Origin: Cryomorphaceae bacterium
Lineage (GTDB): Bacteria; Bacteroidota; Bacteroidia; Flavobacteriales; Schleiferiaceae
Direction: 5' to 3'
DNA: 6,199 bases
Assembly: GCA_003444795.1 (NCBI GenBank)
Contig: DLWR01000181.1
Coordinates: forward strand, 401-6,599
Part shown: positions 1 through 5,110 of the stretch, in pieces
How positions within the stretch are numbered: the stretch's first letter is position 1
Layout: each line of letters starts with the position of its first letter
The notes under the pieces: generated by a model
The model's database searches: none
What the model saw: only the letters and a program-made list of their open reading frames with translations
What the model was told of the DNA's origin: nothing
Position numbers and translations under genes: made by a program

Positions 1-339
1 ACCTTCAATGGCTTCAGCACCCGAATTTCCCCAATAGACACAGTCGAGACTTGGGTCCAAGGAAGTCGTTAGGGCTTCTGCGTATGCGACCTGTGGTTGC
101 TGGATGTATTCGCCGTAGACCATGAGGTGCATGTAGGAAGCGGCCTGCGCCTGTACGGCTGCCACGACTTGAGGATGGCTGTGCCCCACATTGGAAACGC
201 CAATACCTGAAATGAAGTCCATGTAGGACTGACCTTGAGGGCCATACAAGTAGATACCTTCCGCACGCACAATTTCCAAAGCCAAGGGAGATTCCGTGGT
301 CGGGGCAATGTACTGAAGGAAGAGTTGGCGCAAATCCAT
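1..339 (-). CDS. Class III PLP-dependent aminotransferase (aspartate aminotransferase family), N-terminal part
   Basis: Only the first 113 codons are present; the gene continues past the left edge. The protein starts MDLRQLFLQY. Around residues 47-56 it has GVSNVGHSHP, the conserved N-terminal block of class III (acetylornithine/GABA/ornithine) aminotransferases. At 104-110 it has GNSGAEA, followed by IEG; this is the class III loop that binds the PLP phosphate. The catalytic lysine would lie outside the window. The family moves an amino group between an amino or diamino acid and a 2-oxo acid in the cytoplasm; the substrate cannot be read from this fragment. The ATG at 339 is chosen because flavobacterial relatives, as I recall them, also begin MDLR(K/Q)xF. 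The start lies only 11 bases below the T-run of the upstream terminator, with no Shine-Dalgarno and almost no leader, so the message may be leaderless. Family is confident, substrate unknown. Confidence 0.9.
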   Translation of the reverse strand, partial: MDLRQLFLQYIAPTTESPLALEIVRAEGIYLYGPQGQSYMDFISGIGVSNVGHSHPQVVAAVQAQAASYMHLMVYGEYIQQPQVAYAEALTTSLDPSLDCVYWGNSGAEAIEG

Positions 340-343
340 ACTG

Positions 344-351
344 CGAAGGTA
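344..351 (-). promoter_or_regulatory. Possible -7 promoter element of the aminotransferase gene
   Basis: Read on the minus strand, the octamer is TACCTTCG, one base off the Bacteroidota -7 consensus TAnnTTTG. It sits four bases upstream of the ATG at 339 and shares its first base with the end of the preceding terminator's T-run. No TTG -33 element is visible at the usual distance. If used, transcription would start at or next to the ATG. The call rests on one degenerate motif. Confidence 0.3.
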
Positions 352-385
352 AAAAAGCCCCGAGGGTTCTGGACCGTCGGGGCTT
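351..385 (-). terminator. Rho-independent terminator ending the minus-strand gene run
   Basis: On the minus strand a 9-bp perfect stem AAGCCCCGA/TCGGGGCTT encloses a 13-base loop. The loop can add three further pairs (GGT/ACC). The stem is followed by six T's, the first two of which also pair in the stem. It begins 16 bases after the TAA of the sensor gene at 402. The GC-rich stem and T-tract are a textbook intrinsic terminator in the right place and orientation. It also lies directly in front of the next gene on the same strand. Confidence 0.9.
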
Positions 386-401
386 CTGATTGGAGCAAGG
401 T

Positions 402-932
402 TTAAAAGAGGGCCGGTGGGGCACCGGGATGAACGCCAGGGCGACCCCCGGGACGTCCTCCTTGTCCACCTGGGCCAGGTCTTCCCGGTCCGCCCTGGCG
501 TCCTTCTTCCAGCTTTTCGCGAAGTTTCCGCTGAAACTCTTTTTCTGCAAGGAGGTAGGCCACCACTTTGTGTGCGGGTAGAATGTCGAGAAACTTCTTT
601 TGGTAGGCCTTTCGAATGGCTTCGCGCTTTTCTGCCGTGCGCTCTAGGTCTTTAAGCAGTTGGAGGGCATCCGCGTCGCTCAAGCTTTTCGGATCTCGCT
701 TCGCTTTCATGATTTCATGCAAGGGATCCTTTTCGATGCTGCGGAGTTCTGCCTGATAGGCATCGTAGACGGGCCAAAAAACCTTCGCTTCTTCTGAGGT
801 GAGTCCTACTTCATGGGAAATAAAAGCCACTTTGGCGGCCTCTAGTCGGTCTCGACGTTCTTGGCTGGGCTGGGCGAATAGTGCAGAGCTCAGGCATAGC
901 GCAGCTAGTAAAAGGGATATACGTGTTTTCAT
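402..932 (-). CDS. Secreted Spy/CpxP-like 'sensor of ECF-type sigma factor' with Gly-rich tail
   Basis: A 176-residue exported protein. Residues 1-20 form a signal peptide (MKTR, a hydrophobic stretch, then LFA) with probable cleavage before QPSQ. Residues 25-143 are charged and almost wholly helical, including LTSEEAKVFWPVYDAY at about 44-59; this matches flavobacterial proteins annotated as sensor of ECF-type sigma factor, which resemble the periplasmic Spy/CpxP chaperone-sensor group. From residue 144 the protein becomes Gly/Pro/Arg-rich, with glycine at every third position from 144 to 162 (seven collagen-like G-X-Y triplets), ending APPALF. The start codon overlaps the stop of the upstream small membrane protein by four bases (ATGA), implying translational coupling. 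Inference: it monitors the periplasm and signals through the membrane protein to the sigma factor. The family name comes from neighbours and motif memory; no ligand can be predicted. Confidence 0.82.
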   Translation of the reverse strand: MKTRISLLLAALCLSSALFAQPSQERRDRLEAAKVAFISHEVGLTSEEAKVFWPVYDAYQAELRSIEKDPLHEIMKAKRDPKSLSDADALQLLKDLERTAEKREAIRKAYQKKFLDILPAHKVVAYLLAEKEFQRKLREKLEEGRQGGPGRPGPGGQGGRPGGRPGVHPGAPPALF

Positions 933-1258
933 TGAGGTTGGTTTAAATCAGCTAGGAGGGTTTCAAATTCGTCATCGCCCAAAAGCGAAGTCATTTCGTC
1001 CGGGCTCATGTCAAGACGGCCACTTTCCAGCGCATCCCAAGCCAGTTCTTCCGTTAAGGCGGTGGGTTCGCTTTGCGACGGAAGAAGAAGCACCAGGGCC
1101 AAAGAAGCCGCGACGGCTGTCGCCGCAATGGGCCAGATTCTCCGAACCAAAGAGGGCGTGGGACGGGTAGCCGTAGCCCGTAACATGTGCTGCACCAATT
1201 GCTCATGGGCCTCTTTGGGGATGTGTATTCCGTCTTTCATCTTAGTCATTGGATGCAT
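929..1258 (-). CDS. Small single-pass membrane protein, probable anti-sigma factor
   Basis: A 109-residue protein lying between an ECF sigma gene and its sensor gene. Residues 1-40 are polar with several Arg/Lys (LVRR at 37-40) and should be cytoplasmic. Residues 41-60 are one hydrophobic segment (IWPIAATAVAASLALVLLLP). Residues 61-109 are acidic and probably periplasmic, with short Leu/Asp/Glu motifs such as DEMTSLLGDDEFETLL. Topology and position fit an anti-sigma factor that holds the sigma at the membrane. There is no HxxxCxxC zinc motif of the common ZAS anti-sigma domain, so the assignment is by context. The start is uncertain: Met1 (1258) overlaps the sigma gene by 17 bases, Met4 (1249) by 8, and Met7 (1240) begins two bases past the sigma stop. 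Homologues often begin MKD, favouring Met7. Its stop overlaps the next start as ATGA. Confidence 0.72.
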   Translation of the reverse strand: MHPMTKMKDGIHIPKEAHEQLVQHMLRATATRPTPSLVRRIWPIAATAVAASLALVLLLPSQSEPTALTEELAWDALESGRLDMSPDEMTSLLGDDEFETLLADLNQPQ

Positions 1259-1799
1259 CTGTGTAGGCGGGGTTTAATGCAAGGATGTGTTTTTTGACTT
1301 TTTCGGCCGCGTGGTGGTAATTGGCTTTGAGTCCCCCGACGGAGGTACCCAAGAGTTCGGCGATTTCCGCAAATGGTTTTTCGTCAAAGTAGCGCAATTG
1401 AAAGGTCAAGCGCTGTTTTTCTGGGAGTTGTTGGACGGCCTCGTGTAAGGCAGCGATTAGGGCATCGCTCTCAAAGTAGGGCGAATGCGGTACCGATAGC
1501 ACCACGGAGTTCACGTCCACATGCTGTTTTTGGCGTCGCAGATGACTGAGCGACTCGTTTATGACAATACGGGTTGCCCAAGTAGAAAAGCGACTCTGTG
1601 CTTTGAAGCGGGGCAGTCCCTGCCACATTTTGATGGAGGCTTCCTGCAGCACGTCTTTAGCGGCTTCGTGGTCTAGGACAATACGAAGTGCGGTCCGGTA
1701 AAAATCCGAGGCGTTGGCTTCAATCAAGCATGAAAAAGCCTGGTCGTATTTTTTTACCGACCAGGCTGTATGAATGATGCTTTCGTCCTTCAGCGCCAT
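1242..1799 (-). CDS. ECF-type RNA polymerase sigma-70 factor
   Basis: A 185-residue alternative sigma factor, the usual ECF size. Region 2 runs from about 18 to 92 and includes DVLQEASIKMWQGL (49-62), for the core polymerase contact and -10 recognition, and RFSTWATRIVINESLSHLRR (70-89). Region 4 runs from about 122 to 171, with LPEKQRLTFQLRYFDEKPF and then the helix-turn-helix AEIAELLGTSVGGLKANYHHA, which reads the -35-type element. The linker (about 93-121) is poorly conserved, and there is no region 1 or 3. The start at 1799 is preferred because the N-terminus (DESIIH ... YDQAF) aligns with flavobacterial relatives as I remember them. It lies 30 bases after the transketolase C-subunit gene and overlaps the small membrane protein gene, so it probably forms one unit with the two downstream genes. 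A terminator-like hairpin lies within its first 23 codons. The target regulon is not visible here; it probably includes this operon. Confidence 0.92.
   Translation of the reverse strand: MALKDESIIHTAWSVKKYDQAFSCLIEANASDFYRTALRIVLDHEAAKDVLQEASIKMWQGLPRFKAQSRFSTWATRIVINESLSHLRRQKQHVDVNSVVLSVPHSPYFESDALIAALHEAVQQLPEKQRLTFQLRYFDEKPFAEIAELLGTSVGGLKANYHHAAEKVKKHILALNPAYTDASND
1733..1767 (-). terminator. Intragenic terminator-like hairpin in the 5' end of the sigma gene (possible attenuator)
   Basis: On the minus (coding) strand, AGCCTGGTCG (1767-1758) and CGACCAGGCT (1746-1737) form a perfect 10-bp stem around an 11-base A-rich loop. It is followed by a run of five T's (1737-1733), the first of which pairs in the stem. 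The form is that of an intrinsic terminator, but it encodes residues 12-22 of the ECF sigma factor (AWSVKKYDQAF). It lies 63-97 bases downstream of the transketolase C-subunit stop. No other hairpin separates the two genes. Whether it stops transcription, attenuates it, or is chance is unknown. Confidence 0.5.
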
Positions 1800-1822
1800 G
1801 CTCTTAGGACGAAAATGGGTTG

Positions 1823-1830
1823 CAAAGGTT
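1823..1830 (-). promoter_or_regulatory. Possible -7 promoter element of the ECF sigma operon
   Basis: Read on the minus strand, the octamer is AACCTTTG, one base off the Bacteroidota consensus TAnnTTTG. Its first base is the last base of the transketolase C-subunit stop codon. It ends 23 bases upstream of the sigma ATG at 1799, a sensible distance. No TTG -33 element is evident. If real, the sigma cassette has its own promoter apart from any read-through from the genes above. Confidence 0.3.
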
Positions 1831-2780
1831 TAACGCTGGAGGACACGCTCTGCGGCAGCCACGATGTTGGCGGCGTCTAGACCGTATTTGGTCAGGAGCT
1901 GAGCAGGCGTTCCACTTTCGCCGAAGGAGTCGTTCACTGCTACCATCTCCATGGGAGTGGGACGGTGCATGGCAAGAGCCTGTGCGATGGAATCGCCCAA
2001 GCCTCCATGGCGTTGGTGTTCCTCAGCGGTCACTACGCGGCCTGTTTTAGACACGGAAGTGAGCAAAGTCTCCAAGTCGAGGGGCTTGATTGTGGCGAAG
2101 TTGATGACTTCCGCTTTAATGCCCTTGGCTTCAAGTGCATTTGCGGCTTCTAAAGCTTCCCAGACCAAATGGCCGTTGGCGCAAATGGTGACATCGGATC
2201 CTTCCGTGAGCACGTCCGCTTGGCCAATCACAAAGGGGCGGTCTGCGGGGGTGAAATTGGGCACCTTGGGGCGACCGAAGCGCAAGTACACCGGGCCGTC
2301 ATGCTCGGCAATTGCAATGGTGGCTGCTTTGGTTTGGTTGAAATCGCAGGGGGAGATGACGGTCATGCCGGGTAGCATTTTCATCAAGCCGATGTCTTCT
2401 AGAATTTGGTGCGTTGCGCCATCCTCTCCCAGGGTCAAGCCCGCGTGAGAAGCGCAAATCTTGACGTTCTTACCAGAGTACGCAACGCTTTGGCGAATTT
2501 GGTCGTATACACGGCCTGTAGAAAAGTTCGCAAAAGTTCCAGTGAATGGAATTTTGCCCCCGATAGTAAGACCTGCGGCCATGCCAATCATGTGTGCTTC
2601 GGCGATACCCGTTTGGAAGAAACGCTCGGGAAACTCTGCCGCGAAGGCATCCATTTTGAGCGAACCGGTTAGGTCCGCACAAAGCGCCACCACATCGGGG
2701 TTGCTGCGTCCGAGTTCCAATAGACCTGCGCCAAAGCCGGAACGCGTGTCTTTACTGCCTGAGTCTGAGTACGAGTGCAT
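1830..2780 (-). CDS. tkt: Transketolase, C-terminal subunit (pyrimidine-binding and C-terminal domains)
   Basis: A 316-residue protein matching the second half of transketolase, as encoded separately in Bacteroidota. The pyrimidine domain covers about 10-175, with DTRSGFGAGL (11-20), ADLTGSLKM, and GIAEAHM (58-64), where Glu61 is the conserved residue that activates thiamine diphosphate. SHAGLTLGEDGATHQ (111-125) supplies conserved active-site histidines. The C-terminal domain (about 185-316) includes TAEEHQRHGGLGDSIA and FGESGTPAQLLTKYGL. Together with the N-terminal subunit it should make the functional cytoplasmic enzyme that moves two-carbon ketol units between sugar phosphates (xylulose-5-P, ribose-5-P, erythrose-4-P) in the non-oxidative pentose phosphate pathway. 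The start at 2780 gives the family-typical beginning just before GSKDTRSGFGAGL and lies nine bases after the vWA gene stop. No Shine-Dalgarno is visible. The partner gene is not adjacent: the vWA gene separates them. Confidence 0.95.
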   Translation of the reverse strand: MHSYSDSGSKDTRSGFGAGLLELGRSNPDVVALCADLTGSLKMDAFAAEFPERFFQTGIAEAHMIGMAAGLTIGGKIPFTGTFANFSTGRVYDQIRQSVAYSGKNVKICASHAGLTLGEDGATHQILEDIGLMKMLPGMTVISPCDFNQTKAATIAIAEHDGPVYLRFGRPKVPNFTPADRPFVIGQADVLTEGSDVTICANGHLVWEALEAANALEAKGIKAEVINFATIKPLDLETLLTSVSKTGRVVTAEEHQRHGGLGDSIAQALAMHRPTPMEMVAVNDSFGESGTPAQLLTKYGLDAANIVAAAERVLQR

Positions 2781-2789
2781 GGATAAAAT

Positions 2790-4184
2790 TTAAGGGATGC
2801 GCACCAGAGTAGAAGAACCCGGTGCCACACTGAAGGTGTTGGTTTTTGAATAGGTGGTTTGCTGGGCGCTTCGGGGTCGGTAGATGACCTTGTAGGTGCC
2901 TGGCTGTAGGGAGTACTGTTGGCGCGTTTGGAATTCGTCCAGGTTGGTGATCCAGGTCCAGGTGTCACCGTCTATTGCGAAGATGGCTCCATAGCCGGGC
3001 GACTTGAGTTGCACCGTGACTTCGCCCGAAGGGGGAATGGTAATTTCCTGGGTGGTACCCGGCTTAAGTGTGATGCGTTGACGAATGCGCGGCAGGGTCA
3101 GGATGTCCAAATCGTAGGTGCCAACGATGTAGGTTACGGTGGTGTTGAAGTTTTGGACGTGTAGAATATCTTCAGGATGGTTGGCCTCTCGAACGACCGC
3201 CACGGGGGCGTTTTGCGCAAGTTTGAGCCCAGGCATGGTCAATTTGAGCCCCCCTTGAACGACGTCTGCAGCCATGTGGTTGTGCTTTCCCGCATACATG
3301 GACGTCGGTTGAATGGGTCTGGGTGGAATGCTGTAGACCATTCCCTCATAAGTCACAATGGGATCCACCATAATGGTGTCCGGCTGGTTTTTGTAATTCA
3401 GGGTGTGTATGATGGTTCGGTCCACCAAGTGGCTCGTGGCATTGCGTAAGATGATGGGCAGGTTGGTACCCGAATTTTGGTTGAGGTGGTCGACCAAATT
3501 TATTTGGCCCGTGGTGTTGTCGAGCGCCTGCGTCACAATGACCCCCAAGGCCTTCTTAAAGGTTTGCTCATCGCTCGCATCGAAATACGTCCCGACGCAA
3601 TCAAAAGTTTTGATCAGGCCCTTGTCCAAGCCCACGCCAATCACGAAAGGCTTCAAAATGCGCCCTTTTTGCTGCAGAATGGCCGAAGCCTCGCAGGGAT
3701 CCTCGTCACAGGCTTCAACCCCGTCCGTAATGAGCAGAATAATATCGCGGCAGTGTCCCGTTGGACAGTCCTTAGGGAAGTCGTTGTCGGCGCGAAGAAT
3801 GGACCGCGCAATGGGAGTCGTGCCCATGGGGCGGAGACTGCGAAGCACTTGCTTGATGCGGCCTAGGTTGTTGTATGAAAAGCCAACTTCCAGTTTGGTG
3901 TCATTGCAGTCTTGGGGGGGTACGGGTTTTTGGTGGCCGTAGACGCGCAGGGCTAATTGGAATTGGGGATTGGGGACTTGGCCCAAACTGTCCAACATAG
4001 CACCCATCAAGCGCTGGGCGACTTCCATTTTTGTACCACCCTCCCAACGGCCGTACATGGAGTTGGAGGCATCAAGGACAAAAAGAATACGGGTCGTGGA
4101 AACTTCGGTCTCATTGAGGTCCGCTTGCGCTGCTACTCCCAAGGGGAAAAGCAGGGCGCAAAGGGAAAGCTTCCACGTACGCAT
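2790..4184 (-). CDS. Secreted von Willebrand factor A (vWA) domain protein
   Basis: A 464-residue exported protein. Residues 1-19 form a signal peptide (MRTWK, hydrophobic core, GVAA) with likely cleavage before QAD. The vWA domain covers about 31-220: the strand ILFVLDASNSM holds the MIDAS DxSxS (Asp38, Ser40, Ser42), GTTPIA (121-126) gives the MIDAS threonine, and LLITDGVEAC (150-159) gives the later aspartate (Asp154). It should therefore bind a divalent metal. Six cysteines (93, 140, 145, 159, 164, 196) could form disulfides outside the cytoplasm. Residues from about 225 to 464 look beta-rich, with patterns such as YSLQPGTYKVIYR near the end, consistent with small beta-sandwich modules. 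There is no transmembrane anchor after the signal and no lipobox. The start overlaps the transketolase N-subunit stop by one base (TAATG), and the C-subunit gene begins nine bases after its stop. Function unknown; a protein-binding role in the periplasm or outside the cell is the family expectation. Confidence 0.88.
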   Translation of the reverse strand: MRTWKLSLCALLFPLGVAAQADLNETEVSTTRILFVLDASNSMYGRWEGGTKMEVAQRLMGAMLDSLGQVPNPQFQLALRVYGHQKPVPPQDCNDTKLEVGFSYNNLGRIKQVLRSLRPMGTTPIARSILRADNDFPKDCPTGHCRDIILLITDGVEACDEDPCEASAILQQKGRILKPFVIGVGLDKGLIKTFDCVGTYFDASDEQTFKKALGVIVTQALDNTTGQINLVDHLNQNSGTNLPIILRNATSHLVDRTIIHTLNYKNQPDTIMVDPIVTYEGMVYSIPPRPIQPTSMYAGKHNHMAADVVQGGLKLTMPGLKLAQNAPVAVVREANHPEDILHVQNFNTTVTYIVGTYDLDILTLPRIRQRITLKPGTTQEITIPPSGEVTVQLKSPGYGAIFAIDGDTWTWITNLDEFQTRQQYSLQPGTYKVIYRPRSAQQTTYSKTNTFSVAPGSSTLVRIP

Positions 4185-5032
4185 TAGGCGGGGTAGTCTC
4201 CGAGGGTTTCAGGCAATTGCGCCAATGCAGCCTCCAGTTGTTCGTCACTCGGGGCAACGCCGTGCCACTTGTGCGTGCCAGCCATGAAGTCAACCCCATA
4301 GCCCATGGAGGTTTGCATGACCACGCAAACAGGTTTTCCTTTTCCCGTCTTGGCGATTGCTTCGCGCAATCCACTCCGAACAGCATCTAGATCGTTGCCC
4401 TGTGGGATGTGCAGTACGTCCCAGCCAAATGCCGCGAATTTGCTGCCGATGTCCCCCATGGGCATCACCTCGTCGGTGGAACCGTCAATTTGCTGCCCGT
4501 TGGCATCGATGGTGCTAATCAAATTGTCCACCTTTTTGGATCCGGCATAGAGGGCCGCTTCCCAAATTTGGCCTTCTTGCAGTGCGCCGTCGCCATGCAG
4601 AGTGAAGACCAAGCGGTCGTCGCCGGCCAATTTTTTGGCTTGGGCGGCGCCCACGGCCACACTCAATCCTTGGCCCAAGGAACCGGAGGATATGCGCACA
4701 CCAGGGAGGCCTTCGTGCGTCGTGGGGTGGCCTTGGAGGCGGGAGTCTAGCTTTCGGAACGTGTTGAGCTCTTCCACGGAGAAGTATCCGCTACGCGCCA
4801 AAACCGAATAGAAAACCGGGCTAATGTGGCCGTTGGACAGGAAGAAAAGGTCTTCGCCTTGGCCGTCCATGTTAAAGGGAGCGGGCGTGTGGCGCAAGAT
4901 GTCAAAGTACAGGGCGACAAAATACTCCGTACAGCCCATCGAACCTCCAGGGTGACCAGATTGGACCGCGTGAACCATGCGAAGGATGTCGCGGCGAACT
5001 TGCGAAGGGAGGTCGTGGAGCTGCTGGGTCAT
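4184..5032 (-). CDS. tkt: Transketolase, N-terminal subunit (thiamine diphosphate-binding PP domain)
   Basis: A 282-residue protein, the first half of transketolase. Conserved pieces in order: SGHPGGSMGCTEYFVAL (25-41), FLSNGHISPVFYS with His69, GHPTTHEGLPGV (101-112), GSLGQGLSVAVG, the thiamine-binding GDG (147-149) followed by Asn178 in DANGQQ for Mg2+/diphosphate, and WHG (256-258). The ending PETLGDY is typical of the split subunit. It binds the diphosphate end of the cofactor and must pair with the C-terminal subunit at 1830-2780. The frame is open to 5398, but the ATG at 5032 is chosen: it gives the family N-terminus (TQQLHDLPSQVRRDILRMVHA), lies 30 bases below a perfect -7 motif, and avoids running through the ychF promoter and coding region. 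It is the first gene of the minus-strand operon; its stop overlaps the vWA start (TAATG). Confidence 0.95.
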   Translation of the reverse strand: MTQQLHDLPSQVRRDILRMVHAVQSGHPGGSMGCTEYFVALYFDILRHTPAPFNMDGQGEDLFFLSNGHISPVFYSVLARSGYFSVEELNTFRKLDSRLQGHPTTHEGLPGVRISSGSLGQGLSVAVGAAQAKKLAGDDRLVFTLHGDGALQEGQIWEAALYAGSKKVDNLISTIDANGQQIDGSTDEVMPMGDIGSKFAAFGWDVLHIPQGNDLDAVRSGLREAIAKTGKGKPVCVVMQTSMGYGVDFMAGTHKWHGVAPSDEQLEAALAQLPETLGDYPA

Positions 5033-5062
5033 GGGTGAGGGTATTTGGGTTTGTCGATGACA

Positions 5063-5070
5063 CAAAAGTA
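5063..5070 (-). promoter_or_regulatory. -7 promoter element of the transketolase/vWA operon
   Basis: Read on the minus strand, the octamer is TACTTTTG, an exact match to the Bacteroidota housekeeping -7 consensus TAnnTTTG. It ends 30 bases upstream of the ATG at 5032, predicting a leader of roughly 25 bases with no Shine-Dalgarno and no obvious hairpin. A clear TTG -33 element is not visible at 19-21 bases. Placement between divergent genes supports it. Confidence 0.65.
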
Positions 5071-5085
5071 AGGTCTTTCCCGGAG

Positions 5086-5093
5086 TACCTTTG
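5086..5093 (+). promoter_or_regulatory. -7 promoter element of ychF
   Basis: TACCTTTG is an exact match to the Bacteroidota -7 consensus TAnnTTTG, 17 bases before the ychF ATG at 5111. The short leader would be A-rich (CTGAAAAATG around the start) without a Shine-Dalgarno, as is common in this phylum. The expected -33 position falls on the opposing -7 element at 5063-5070, and no good TTG is seen there. Confidence 0.65.
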
Positions 5094-5110
5094 CCCGAAA
5101 TTCCTGAAAA

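Noticed and set aside
468..480. Palindrome ACCTGGGCCAGGT in the sensor gene
   Set aside because: Explained by repetitive Gly/Pro codons in the tail. It is short, with a one-base centre and no neighbouring copies at a boundary, so I see no case for an operator.
14..550. 178-residue minus-strand open frame
   Set aside because: It spans the terminator and overlaps, in another frame, the sensor 3' end and the aminotransferase, both of which have clear family motifs.
402..932. Sensor protein as a lipoprotein, because of Cys13 in the signal peptide
   Set aside because: The residue before Cys13 is Leu, which does not fit the lipobox (Gly/Ala/Ser needed), and a normal cleavage site follows at residue 20.
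1242..1728. A sigma start downstream of the hairpin (for example TTG at codon 25), making the hairpin a plain intergenic terminator
   Set aside because: It would remove part of sigma region 2.1 (QAFSCLIEAN), and there is no in-frame ATG at the right place. The ATG at 1799 fits homologues better.
1951..2448. 165-residue plus-strand open frame
   Set aside because: It is antisense to the well-conserved transketolase C-subunit gene and has no protein family features.
3495..3502. TAAATTTG on the minus strand, an exact -7 consensus match inside the vWA gene
   Set aside because: It is more than 700 bases from the next start and not near any gene boundary. An eight-base motif with two free positions is expected by chance in 6 kb.
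3403..3942. 179-residue plus-strand open frame
   Set aside because: It is antisense to the vWA domain region, whose MIDAS motifs fix the true frame.
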